NCBI GenBank assembly: GCA_964387425.1
Contig: CAYLXP010000073.1
Location: 1-26,334 of the forward strand
DNA length: 26,334 bases
Direction of reading: 5' to 3'
From: CAYLXP01 sp964387425
GTDB lineage: Bacteria > Verrucomicrobiota > Kiritimatiellia > UBA8416
Notes under the pieces: model-generated
Seen by the model: the letters and a program-made list of their open reading frames with translations, nothing else
What the model was told of the DNA's origin: nothing
The model's database searches: none
Position numbers and translations under genes: made by a program
Shown here: piece by piece, positions 14,733 through 23,282 of the stretch
Layout of the letters: every line of letters begins with the position of its first letter
Numbering within the stretch: position 1 is the first letter of the stretch

Positions 14733-16770
14733 TGTCGTAGTAGAGCGATGCTTCGAAGTCTTCGGCATCGCGGCTAATGCGTTCGCTCTTGAGCTGCTTG
14801 TGCAGATCAAACTCCGCGAGTGTTAGCTCGTACACCTCACCAATCTTGCGGTCGGATGCAGCCGTGATACGGCGATCCATGATCACCCACTGCGCCACAT
14901 TCAGGCGTTTGTCTTCGATCCCGGAATCCAGGGGATCGAGAACATCGTATACGTTGACTGCCAGCGAACGGCGGTAGGCCCCGATCGCCTTGGGGGCAGG
15001 AATCTCGGAGCGCTCCACGAGGCGGGCTTTCAGCGAAAACTCCCGTATCTCGGGACGCTCCTTCATCAACCCCGCCAGCAGGCTGTCGGACTCGCTGATC
15101 TCCGAGGCGGACAGCTTGCGGCCGTAGATGGAGACACCCTCCAGGCTCCCTTGCCAGTCAGCAGCTCCGTCGGCAGCAGCACCAAAGACAACGCCGGCAG
15201 TTCCGGACAGGTTGATGTCTCCGGTGGTCTCGGTCCTTGTTGGTTTCCCATTCTCATACACGGTCACCTGCCCCTCGGCGGCGGCAAGAGCAAGGCGCAG
15301 CGGTTGCCCCGCTACGACGTTGGCAACCACAACTTCATTCGCGTCGTGCCGCAACCAGATGGCATTACCCTCCTGCTCCAGGGTCAGCTTGGATGTATCA
15401 TTGTCCCCCGTTAGCGCCATGATGACGGAGGCAGTCGACGGCGTCTGCGTCGCAGCCGTCACAACCGCTTGAATTGTGAACCCACGATTCCCTCTGAAGA
15501 TATCGCCAAGGCCATCATCAGGAGGAACGGCAACACAAGATCCGCCGGTTAGCTCCATCCGGGAACAGGGACCGTAGTGCGCCAGGGCCCGCGGTTGAAC
15601 CGTCTGCGAAAACGTAGCATTGACGCGTGGCTTGAGCATGCCGCTCTCCGGCGACTTGTCCACCCAGACAAACGCCAGGCCCTCGATGCTTCCGGGCCAG
15701 GCGCGAGCGGTCTGGGCTGCTGTTTGAGGTGCCGCATCCGACGAGGGCATGGGCAGTGACATTCCCGATTCAACCCATACATCGACGAAGAAGTCGGCGT
15801 TCGTATTGCGGGTCACCTGGACCCACTTCTCAACAGCGGTGTGGTCGACATTGAACCGGCCCACGTATACCTCGACCTCTGCCCCACCACCGGAGATTGC
15901 CAGCGGACCGTCCATCCCCATGAAGCGCGGGTGGTTGCTCCAGCGAGGGTGGAATACCTCCATCCCGTTGATGCCGGGGGCATCATTGATCGGCATGTCG
16001 CGACGATTCGCGCCATCGCGCTCATAAACGGCAAGCGAGCGGTGCCCGCCATTGAAGTGCCAAAACAGGAATTCCGGTCCAGGCGCAATGGAAGGCCAGC
16101 AACCGGCGCCGATCACCTGGAACTCTCCGTTGGGTAGGCTTGCTACCCCCAGGCCGACCGGCGTGATGAGACTTGCGTACTTCGCATCGGAAGAAACCTG
16201 AAGGTTGTGCTCGCTGAGTTGCATGAGCATCGTCTTGTTCCAGACGAGCTCCGGTGGCTTAGACTTGTCGAGCGGGATGCGCATTACGGCATCATAGGCT
16301 TTGACATCCTGGCGCGGCGGATTCAGCACCGGATTGCTGCCATAGTAGACCCATTCCACGCCGGTTTCAGGGTCCAACAGCGTGTCGAAGGCGAATCCCT
16401 CAATCAGCTCTCGACGGCGCCTTCCACCCCATGCCACTACGCAGACTTTGCCTGCCTGGCGATCGGAGTAGACGATATGGGTGCCTTTCGCCGTCAGCAT
16501 AGGTCTTGCGTAGCTCCCGACCTCCTTGAGAATCCAGTGCTCTCCACGATTGTCCCTGGAGTCGAAACCCATAAGCTTGAACTTGGGACGGTCGGCATAG
16601 AGGTCGGTTGCTTTGTCCCAGTCCTGGCACCAGACCACACGTGTGTGACAGCCTGTCAACTCCTCGAGTTCAGCGGCAATGGGATGGCGCTGACGGGAAC
16701 AGGCACCCGACAGAAGCGCGGCGGCCAGTAAGCCCATAAACGTGTGCCCAGCTCGTGTCCTAATCTGCAT
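14713..16770 (-). CDS. Lipoprotein with propeller-like region and LamG/ConA-like domain
   Basis: A 685-residue exported protein. The N-terminus MQIRTRAGHTFMGLLAAALLSGAC looks like a lipoprotein signal, with Cys as the lipidated residue, although the lipobox is imperfect (Ser at -3). Residues about 40-310 carry short strands with WD/TolB-like phrases (ARPMLTAKGTHIVYSD, KYASLITPVGLGVASLPNG). Residues about 430-580 form a LamG/concanavalin-like module (LRLALAAAEGQVTVYENGKP, WQGSLEGVSIYGRKLSASEI). The end is Glu/Arg-rich. The frame opens at 16869, but the ATG at 16770 has AGGGGA and the signal. It is a likely surface or periplasmic carbohydrate-binding protein. It is divergent from the barrel gene at 16909 and convergent with the deacetylase gene. 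Confidence 0.75.
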   Translation of the reverse strand: MQIRTRAGHTFMGLLAAALLSGACSRQRHPIAAELEELTGCHTRVVWCQDWDKATDLYADRPKFKLMGFDSRDNRGEHWILKEVGSYARPMLTAKGTHIVYSDRQAGKVCVVAWGGRRRRELIEGFAFDTLLDPETGVEWVYYGSNPVLNPPRQDVKAYDAVMRIPLDKSKPPELVWNKTMLMQLSEHNLQVSSDAKYASLITPVGLGVASLPNGEFQVIGAGCWPSIAPGPEFLFWHFNGGHRSLAVYERDGANRRDMPINDAPGINGMEVFHPRWSNHPRFMGMDGPLAISGGGAEVEVYVGRFNVDHTAVEKWVQVTRNTNADFFVDVWVESGMSLPMPSSDAAPQTAAQTARAWPGSIEGLAFVWVDKSPESGMLKPRVNATFSQTVQPRALAHYGPCSRMELTGGSCVAVPPDDGLGDIFRGNRGFTIQAVVTAATQTPSTASVIMALTGDNDTSKLTLEQEGNAIWLRHDANEVVVANVVAGQPLRLALAAAEGQVTVYENGKPTRTETTGDINLSGTAGVVFGAAADGAADWQGSLEGVSIYGRKLSASEISESDSLLAGLMKERPEIREFSLKARLVERSEIPAPKAIGAYRRSLAVNVYDVLDPLDSGIEDKRLNVAQWVIMDRRITAASDRKIGEVYELTLAEFDLHKQLKSERISRDAEDFEASLYYDIKSAWQ

Positions 16771-16824
16771 GCGGTCCCCTTTCAACTCTGACTCGGGATA
16801 GCACAACCGCTTCCTCGAAAGCAA

Positions 16825-16853
16825 TTGCAAGATGCGCGGCCGCACCGTATCAT
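16825..16853 (+). promoter_or_regulatory. Candidate sigma-70 promoter for the outer-membrane barrel gene
   Basis: TTGCAA (16825-16830), a 17-nt spacer and TATCAT (16848-16853, five of six consensus bases) lie 56 bp ahead of the start at 16909. Confidence 0.5.
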
Positions 16854-16908
16854 TTCGAATCTTGTTCACAACAGCTAGATGTGCATTTTGCGGGAGGAGA
16901 GGATTTCC

Positions 16909-18138
16909 ATGAGATTGCTGATGACTCTGTTTCTAGTCGCGACCGTACTGCGGGCAACAGACCTGCAGGCGGCTACGTACGCCATGCTGGGGTATGATCC
17001 AGGCACGTCGGTCACACACGATGTTGCATGTGAGCTTTCCGAAGAGATCAGCGACCGCCTCTCGCAGAAACCTGGCAGCCATGTTCTCTCGCAGGAAGCA
17101 ACCCATAGTCTGCTGCGTGAGAAGAAACTGTTCTCTTCGGCGTACGATACGGCGACCGAGTACGCCCGGGCCGTGGGTGAGGCAACCGGTAGCGACTATG
17201 TCCTTTTCGGCGCCATTCGCTCATCCGAGGGCGGCAGGCGTGTGAGCACGTATCTCTACGACGTGGCCGGCGATACCGTAAGTAAACGTGGCACGGCAGT
17301 GATTAGCGACGAAACTGATGCGTTCGCGGAGCAGGCTGCCGGAAAATGCGTAGAGGGGCTCGGACTGGCGTCCGCCGCCGTACCGGAGCAGGCATCGGTG
17401 AGTACCGTTGCGTCCGTCGCTGCGATTTCAAGCTCTGCATCCGGTGTAGCATGGGAGCTTCCGGGGTCAGTGAGTTCTTTCTATGACAGGTTCATCAGGG
17501 ATCATCTCAGTATCGGCCTGCGCGTTTCGCATTTCTCGTTTACGGACCCATCCGAGCGCACCTACGATGAGAATGGCAACCTGGCAGGCGGGTATGTTCG
17601 AGGCATCAGCACCTACGATCTCGAGGAGCAGCAGACCTACACCCCCTACCCCTACATACTCTACAGCGTGAATCCCTATATTGCCTTGCAGATCGGCTGG
17701 GAACGGATCGAGGGACGCGCCTGGACGCTGGACTTCGCAGACCCGCACTACGACGGCGACGCGATATACCGTGGGCCCAGCTTCACGGTGCTTGGACGCT
17801 GGGACAATGACACACGCTTCACCCCGTTTGCCGGCGCGGGAATTGCCAAGCTTGAGGGCGACTTCGACGAGTGGCACAACTGGAGTGCCGGTGGGCTCCG
17901 TAACATGACGTGCGACAGCGCAACCGGATATCTCTTCACCCTCGGCTCCTCGATTTCTACGGAGGGCACCTCGTATGCCATCTGCGACAGGATCGAAATC
18001 GACGTCTCGGTCTCCTACATGAAGCTTGAGTCGGATGCCCGCTACTGGCTAGCCCCGGAGGCCCCCCACAACCGGGCACACTGGACATGGCCGGCGGACA
18101 ACATTCTGTTCCAGATAGGCGTCCGATACGGTCTCTAG
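16909..18138 (+). CDS. Exported FlgO/CsgG-like domain fused to an outer-membrane beta barrel
   Basis: A 409-residue exported protein. The signal peptide runs to LQA (about residue 22). Residues about 25-155 resemble the FlgO/CsgG-type alpha/beta fold: ELSEEISDRLSQKPGSHVLSQEA, then GEATGSDYVLFGAIRSSEGGRRVSTYLYD and an Ala-rich helix. Residues about 190-409 are an eight-strand-like barrel with alternating hydrophobics (LSIGLRVSHFSF, YIALQIGWERIEG, TPFAGAGIAKLEGD, FQIGVRYGL) and many Trp/Tyr residues. The ATG at 16909 follows GGAGGAGAGG. The GT-C-like gene begins 15 bp after its stop, so they may be co-transcribed. The function is unknown. The domain reading is by eye, moderate for the first part and good for the barrel. 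Confidence 0.72.
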   Translation: MRLLMTLFLVATVLRATDLQAATYAMLGYDPGTSVTHDVACELSEEISDRLSQKPGSHVLSQEATHSLLREKKLFSSAYDTATEYARAVGEATGSDYVLFGAIRSSEGGRRVSTYLYDVAGDTVSKRGTAVISDETDAFAEQAAGKCVEGLGLASAAVPEQASVSTVASVAAISSSASGVAWELPGSVSSFYDRFIRDHLSIGLRVSHFSFTDPSERTYDENGNLAGGYVRGISTYDLEEQQTYTPYPYILYSVNPYIALQIGWERIEGRAWTLDFADPHYDGDAIYRGPSFTVLGRWDNDTRFTPFAGAGIAKLEGDFDEWHNWSAGGLRNMTCDSATGYLFTLGSSISTEGTSYAICDRIEIDVSVSYMKLESDARYWLAPEAPHNRAHWTWPADNILFQIGVRYGL

Positions 18139-18153
18139 TAGAGGCGCAAGTCC

Positions 18154-19794
18154 ATGCTCAAACTCGGCAAATCAGGCGCGGCCCTGCTCGTGCTGGCCGC
18201 CATACCGCTCTTCCTGTTCTTTGGCTATGTGCCCTCGAATAGCTTTCCCTCCGAAGATGCGGCCATGCTGTTCCAGTACAGTGAGAACCTGGCCGAAGGC
18301 GGTCGCATCGCCTATAACCTGAACGGTCCGCCGGTGGAAGGGGCCACCGATTTTCTCTGGATGCTATTCCTTTCACTCTGCCATCGCGTAGGATTCGACA
18401 CCTACCTCGCGGCTTGTGTGCTCTCAGCGGTAGCGCTCCTCATGTCAGCGTATCTGCTGGTTCGTCTATCTCAGCGCCGCCAGCCGTCTCTCTTTCTGCT
18501 CGCCGTTCTCGCCCTGATGGCCATCCCGCAGGTATTTGCCGCGATCCAGGGCTTCTCGCCCTTCTTCTTCGGACTCTTCATTCTGCTCTCGATGGTGGCT
18601 TTCGTTGAAGAGCGCGCCAAGACGACCTTCTTCGCCGCGATTCTCACCTGCCTTGTGCGACCTGATGGCGTTGTGTTTGCCGTGCCCCTCGTGGCGGCAT
18701 ACCTCCTGCGGCATCACGCAGAACTGAAACGGAATTTGGTTCGCGTGTTCCTTATCGCCGCCGTTCCCGGCATAGCCTATTTCGCCTGGCGCTTTACCTA
18801 CTTCGACTCGCTATTCCCCCTCCCCTTCTACGTGAAATCCAACTTCGAGCGCGTCGCGATCCTGTTCAACATCTATTCACTCAAGCTGAATCTCATGTTC
18901 ATGGTCGCGCTCCTGCCAATGTTCATCTGGGCCGCACTTGGAATGCGTTGGGCAGATCGCAAGATGCAGACAACGGCTATCCTGGTTGCACTCACGCTAG
19001 TTGCCGTGCCATTCATCTTCTACTCCTCGATGCAGCTCGAGCAGAACCTGGCATACCGATTCCAGTATCCCTTTGTTCTCATTGCACTGGCCCTAACGGC
19101 GCTTGCCCTGAGATACACGCCGCCGTCACCCATGGCCGGTGTTGCCGTCCTTTGCTCGCTGGTACTCATGGGACCATGGTACGCCGTGGAGGGTATCCGC
19201 ACGCTCTCCATGCCATGTGAGAACATACCGTATGTGTCGCAAGCGATTGGATCGCTGCCGTGCCGTGGACGTATTGCCACGACAGAGGCCGGCCGGTTTC
19301 CCTACTACTCGGACTGGGAAACGATCGACCTGTGGGGCCTCAATACAACTGAGCTTGCCCAGACCCTGGTGACCCCGGAGGATGTTCAACGCTACAACCC
19401 CGATCTTGTTGTGATCCATCCCCTCGGCGGCCACTACGGCGATGACTATCGCTTCCTGCGGGAGGCGGACCTACCGGTTCACACAAATCGAAGCTGGGGC
19501 AACATGGTGGAGAACGTCTACTCGGGGACGCGACCGGGTGACTACAAGCTCCTGATGGTACCACATATGGTCGCCCATGAAACCGGCAATCCACTCGTAT
19601 GGGTCCCGCGTGTCAGACAATACCTTGAAGATCGCCTGGGTTATGTTGGCTCATTCGACACCTACTATGCTTTCTTCATCCGCAGAGACTCCGATTGTTA
19701 CCAACCGCTGACTGAGCTTGTTGCAGACTACGGGGCCATCACGCTGGACGAATACGAAGAGAAGAAACAGGCATTCATTGAGGAGCACCCATGA
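18154..19794 (+). CDS. Multi-pass GT-C-like membrane glycosyltransferase
   Basis: A 546-residue inner-membrane protein. About ten hydrophobic segments occupy residues 8-345, and a soluble periplasmic-type tail of about 200 residues follows. The first loop has Asp35 in SEDAAMLFQYSENLAEG and the following PPVEGATDFLW, the arrangement seen in GT-C enzymes that use polyprenyl-phosphate sugars (for example ArnT and mannosyltransferase-like families). Later motifs are RPDG and LPFYVKS. GAGG-type spacing (GAGG at 18141-18144) supports the ATG. Its stop overlaps the epimerase start (ATGA), so enzyme and nucleotide-sugar supplier are coupled. Donor and acceptor are unknown. Confidence 0.8.
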   Translation: MLKLGKSGAALLVLAAIPLFLFFGYVPSNSFPSEDAAMLFQYSENLAEGGRIAYNLNGPPVEGATDFLWMLFLSLCHRVGFDTYLAACVLSAVALLMSAYLLVRLSQRRQPSLFLLAVLALMAIPQVFAAIQGFSPFFFGLFILLSMVAFVEERAKTTFFAAILTCLVRPDGVVFAVPLVAAYLLRHHAELKRNLVRVFLIAAVPGIAYFAWRFTYFDSLFPLPFYVKSNFERVAILFNIYSLKLNLMFMVALLPMFIWAALGMRWADRKMQTTAILVALTLVAVPFIFYSSMQLEQNLAYRFQYPFVLIALALTALALRYTPPSPMAGVAVLCSLVLMGPWYAVEGIRTLSMPCENIPYVSQAIGSLPCRGRIATTEAGRFPYYSDWETIDLWGLNTTELAQTLVTPEDVQRYNPDLVVIHPLGGHYGDDYRFLREADLPVHTNRSWGNMVENVYSGTRPGDYKLLMVPHMVAHETGNPLVWVPRVRQYLEDRLGYVGSFDTYYAFFIRRDSDCYQPLTELVADYGAITLDEYEEKKQAFIEEHP

Positions 19795-20702
19795 AGATAC
19801 TGGTCACCGGCGGCGCCGGTTTCATCGGCAGCCACATCGTTGAGTATTTCCAGAGTGACAGCGAGACTGAGATCGTGGTGCTCGATAACCTGAGTACGGG
19901 CAACAAGGCAAACCTCGATCCATTTCGCTGCCGGTTAATCGAGGGCAGCATCGAGAATATGGACGTGTTGATGGAGTGCTTCAGAGATGTCGATTACATC
20001 TTCCACATGGCAGCAATGGTCAGTGTTGTTGAAAGCGTGGATCATCCCGAGCGCTGCGTGGCTGCGAATGTCACCGGTACACTTAACGTGCTGAAGGCCG
20101 CAGCCGAAAACGGCGTTAAGAAGGTGATGTTCTCTTCAAGCTGCTCCGTTTACGGGGAGCCGGAGACCATGCCGATCTCTGAAGCGACACCAACAGACCC
20201 GATGAGTCCCTACGCTCTTTCTAAACTCGATGGCGAGTACTACATGCGGATGTTGAGTGATGTGTGGGGCATTGAGTGTGGCGTCATGCGCTACTTCAAT
20301 GTCTATGGGCCGCGCCAGAATCCGAAGTCACAATACGCCGCCGCGATCCCCATCTTTGTGACGCGCGCCCTCAGAGGTGATGACATCCTGATTTACGGAG
20401 ACGGCACCCAGACGCGGGACTTCGTATTCGTCAAGGATGTGGTCGGCGCCAATGTCCACATGATGACACACGGCACGGGCCCCTTTAACGTCGGTACTGG
20501 CGTCAGCATCTCGATCCAGGAACTGGCCGAAACGATCGTTCACGAAACCGGATCCACCTCGAAGATCATCAATGTCGACCCCCGTCCGGGTGAAGTGATG
20601 CACTCCTGCGCCGACCCCGGGCGGATCAACGCCGATGGCTTTGCCGCCCAAGTATCCCTCGCCGAAGGCCTGCGCCAGACAATTGCCTCTATGCGGGGAT
20701 AG
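19791..20702 (+). CDS. NAD-dependent UDP-sugar epimerase, GalE/WbpP-like
   Basis: A 303-residue extended SDR. GGAGFIGS (7-14) is the nucleotide-binding loop, SSSCSVYGEP (116-125) and Tyr141-x3-Lys145 (YALSK) form the catalytic site, and RYFNVYGPRQNP and GDGTQTRDFVFVKD are classic UDP-glucose/UDP-GlcNAc 4-epimerase motifs. The ATG overlaps the GT-C stop codon by 4 bp. It most likely supplies an epimerised nucleotide sugar for the neighbouring glycosyltransferases. The exact substrate (UDP-Glc, UDP-GlcNAc or a uronic acid) cannot be read by eye. The gene converges on the large membrane protein gene with a 7-bp gap. Confidence 0.92.
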   Translation: MKILVTGGAGFIGSHIVEYFQSDSETEIVVLDNLSTGNKANLDPFRCRLIEGSIENMDVLMECFRDVDYIFHMAAMVSVVESVDHPERCVAANVTGTLNVLKAAAENGVKKVMFSSSCSVYGEPETMPISEATPTDPMSPYALSKLDGEYYMRMLSDVWGIECGVMRYFNVYGPRQNPKSQYAAAIPIFVTRALRGDDILIYGDGTQTRDFVFVKDVVGANVHMMTHGTGPFNVGTGVSISIQELAETIVHETGSTSKIINVDPRPGEVMHSCADPGRINADGFAAQVSLAEGLRQTIASMRG

Positions 20703-20709
20703 CGAAGGT

Positions 20710-23268
20710 CTACTCCACCCGCTTGAACACCACGCTCCGAATCGCGAGGTCGGCGTTGCGGGAGTAGTCGAACGCGAATCGCAGGGGCTGGTTCTTCCGC
20801 GGCGTCGAGAATTCGCCGACGGCCGGGCTGCCGGCGACGACAGGAAACGGCTCGGTATACTGATTGTCACAGGTAACACTAAATGAGCCGAGAGCTGTTC
20901 CGGCGGTCGCTTCCGTTTCGAACGCCATCCGTACTTCGTAGCGGCCCTCCGAAAGTGGCAAGTGGGGTCCATAGAACATCTCGCGGTCGCCCTCGTACTT
21001 CTTGCGGACTACCACGGCATCCCGCTCCAGGTCCGTGTAGCCCGCGTGGAAGAAGAGCGGCGCCGGAATGGCAACTTCTTCGCCCGGCTCAAGACCAAGG
21101 ATGCTCCCGGAGCTCATGATGAGCACATCGAGATCGAGCCGGCCGGAGAGACGCTCGAACGCCACGGTCGCCGTCACGACGCTGTTGGACAGGCCCACCA
21201 GCGGGATCTCGTGCCAGCGCCAGTTGTCGGCGGCCCACTCTTGCTCCATCTGGTAGTCCCCGCCGGTATCGGGAGTGAGGCCGACGCGCAAGGTTCCTTC
21301 GCCTTTGCCGCGCAAAAGAATCACGGGGTTTGGTGCGTTGCAGTGATAGAGGGTCTCAATCGTGACGGTCGCGTTCGTCTCCGTAAGCGAGATGTAGTGA
21401 TCACCACTGGCAGACGCGTTGACGTGTTTCTCGCCGCCGGTTCCATGAAACCACTCCATCTCCATGTTGCCATTGTAGGATGGGAAGAACAGCTTCCAGC
21501 TCGGCATGGTGGTCACCGCATCGGCTGTGGGCGCTGCGAGGACGCGGAAGGCCCAGACGTTCTCGCCCTGCTTGAGCAACTCCAGCCGAGGATGCTCGAA
21601 GTAGCGGGAGAGTGTAAACGAGACCGCAAACGAGCTGACTTGCTCGGGGAAAGCATCCTCATGCAATAGGAGATACTCGATGCCACGCTCGAGCAATCCG
21701 TCCAACTGTTCGTCGGTGACGATGCCGCCATTGAGGTATTCGAATTTCTTGAATATGTTCTCGATGTAGTCGTTCGGTACCACCGGCAGATAGCCGTTGA
21801 CCATACGGATGCGGTAGAGCGACACGTAGTGCTGGTAGAGCGATGACCACGCCGATTCTCCCGGCCAGATCGGGATGACGATAGCGCGCGCATCCTTTCC
21901 TTTTGATTTCGCATCCTCCGCCACGGCTTCGTAGGCAACCTGTTCCTTGTCTACAAGACAAACCGTCGTTCGGACCTGCAGCTTGTACTCCAGGCAGAAC
22001 AGCGCTGCGATGGCGACCACGAGCTTAACCTGTGCCCGCGGCTTTGAAACCAGGACCATCACGGGGCCAAGCGCCAGGGCGGCGGCAACGGTCAGGAGTG
22101 AGGGCAGAAGACAGTAGATCTTTGCGGGTTGACGAATCATGTGGAAGTTGGGAACGAAGCGGCGTGCGAGGTGAAAGAACCGTCCATGCATGGGACCATT
22201 TGGCCCGAGCGCAAGAATGATGATGCCACACACACCGGCCATGATGCAGAGCAAGGCCGCCGTCCTGCGCCACTCGTCGCGCGGTGCCTTGATGGTATTC
22301 CAAAGCTGTACGACAATGCCGGCAAGGAACAGCAGCGGAAGCACATGGCCCAGGTAGATAACGCTACTGACCCCCACAGAGCGCCAAGCCGTCAAACCTC
22401 TCAGATGGGGAGAGAACCCCGCCACTTCGCTCATGTTGAAGCCGTGCTCAATGGTCGTTTCGGCAACCTCTCCCTTGCCCATCTGAATCAGGGATACGAG
22501 AAAAAGCACAATCAGGGCGAAGGGCAGTAGGCCCAGGAACATCCTCACCCAGCGGCGCACCTTCCAGAACGGTTCCTCGCTGGCGTGCAGGGCCACGAAT
22601 AGCGCCCAGCACGGGGCCAGCAGGAGGCTGAACAGGAGCACGTGCGCATCATTCAGGAACGAACAGATGAAGGACAACCCGGCTACGGCTCCCCCGATGG
22701 CCTTGCCGCGGCGGACCCCGGTGTCAATTCCCCATAACAGCATAGGGACGAACGCCATCGAGTATCCCGTCGGACTGCCACCCATATTCATCGCCCAAAG
22801 ATACGGCAAAGCAATACTGATCAGAGCCATCGCTGCCGCGTACAGATCCCTGCGAGTATAGTTACGCAGTAGCAGCCAGGTCACAGAAAGCGTCAGCCAC
22901 AGGGACACCAAGCCCGTCATGTTCCAGGCAAAGGCGCGTTCGCCGATCCAATACGCCAGCGTGAAGACAAGCGTGTAGGGCATGAAGTCAAACCCGACAT
23001 AGCGCCGTTCGTCGTCGTTACCGGTATTGAACTCATAGAGATTGTGGAAGAAGCGCGTCTTCCCGGAGAGGAAGTCGCCGAAGATCCAGTAGCTGTAGAC
23101 CATCTGAAGGTGGTCCCCCATGATCATCGACCGGACCTGCCCTTTGTCACTATTGGTGGAGGATGAAGGTACGCCTGAGGCTACGTAGCGCGGCAGGGGC
23201 CATGAGAACGCAGCCCAAATCACGGTACTCAGCAGCAATGATAGCCAGACCAACTTCTTAGCAGACAT
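20710..23268 (-). CDS. Large multi-pass membrane protein, GT-C/YfhO-like, with soluble C-terminal domain
   Basis: An 852-residue protein. Roughly a dozen hydrophobic segments fill residues 5-440. The first periplasmic loop has GDHLQMVYSYWIFGDFLSG, reminiscent of the acidic loop of GT-C glycosyltransferases and YfhO-like proteins. Residues about 450-590 are mixed alpha/beta, and residues about 600-852 are beta-rich and without membrane segments, possibly a carbohydrate-binding-like tail. The ATG at 23268 is chosen because AGGAG lies about seven bases upstream. It follows the GT4 gene by 14 bp on the same strand, so they form an operon. The role in glycan transfer is inferred from fold and context. 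Confidence 0.68.
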   Translation of the reverse strand: MSAKKLVWLSLLLSTVIWAAFSWPLPRYVASGVPSSSTNSDKGQVRSMIMGDHLQMVYSYWIFGDFLSGKTRFFHNLYEFNTGNDDERRYVGFDFMPYTLVFTLAYWIGERAFAWNMTGLVSLWLTLSVTWLLLRNYTRRDLYAAAMALISIALPYLWAMNMGGSPTGYSMAFVPMLLWGIDTGVRRGKAIGGAVAGLSFICSFLNDAHVLLFSLLLAPCWALFVALHASEEPFWKVRRWVRMFLGLLPFALIVLFLVSLIQMGKGEVAETTIEHGFNMSEVAGFSPHLRGLTAWRSVGVSSVIYLGHVLPLLFLAGIVVQLWNTIKAPRDEWRRTAALLCIMAGVCGIIILALGPNGPMHGRFFHLARRFVPNFHMIRQPAKIYCLLPSLLTVAAALALGPVMVLVSKPRAQVKLVVAIAALFCLEYKLQVRTTVCLVDKEQVAYEAVAEDAKSKGKDARAIVIPIWPGESAWSSLYQHYVSLYRIRMVNGYLPVVPNDYIENIFKKFEYLNGGIVTDEQLDGLLERGIEYLLLHEDAFPEQVSSFAVSFTLSRYFEHPRLELLKQGENVWAFRVLAAPTADAVTTMPSWKLFFPSYNGNMEMEWFHGTGGEKHVNASASGDHYISLTETNATVTIETLYHCNAPNPVILLRGKGEGTLRVGLTPDTGGDYQMEQEWAADNWRWHEIPLVGLSNSVVTATVAFERLSGRLDLDVLIMSSGSILGLEPGEEVAIPAPLFFHAGYTDLERDAVVVRKKYEGDREMFYGPHLPLSEGRYEVRMAFETEATAGTALGSFSVTCDNQYTEPFPVVAGSPAVGEFSTPRKNQPLRFAFDYSRNADLAIRSVVFKRVE

Positions 23269-23282
23269 GCTTGGCTCCTGTC

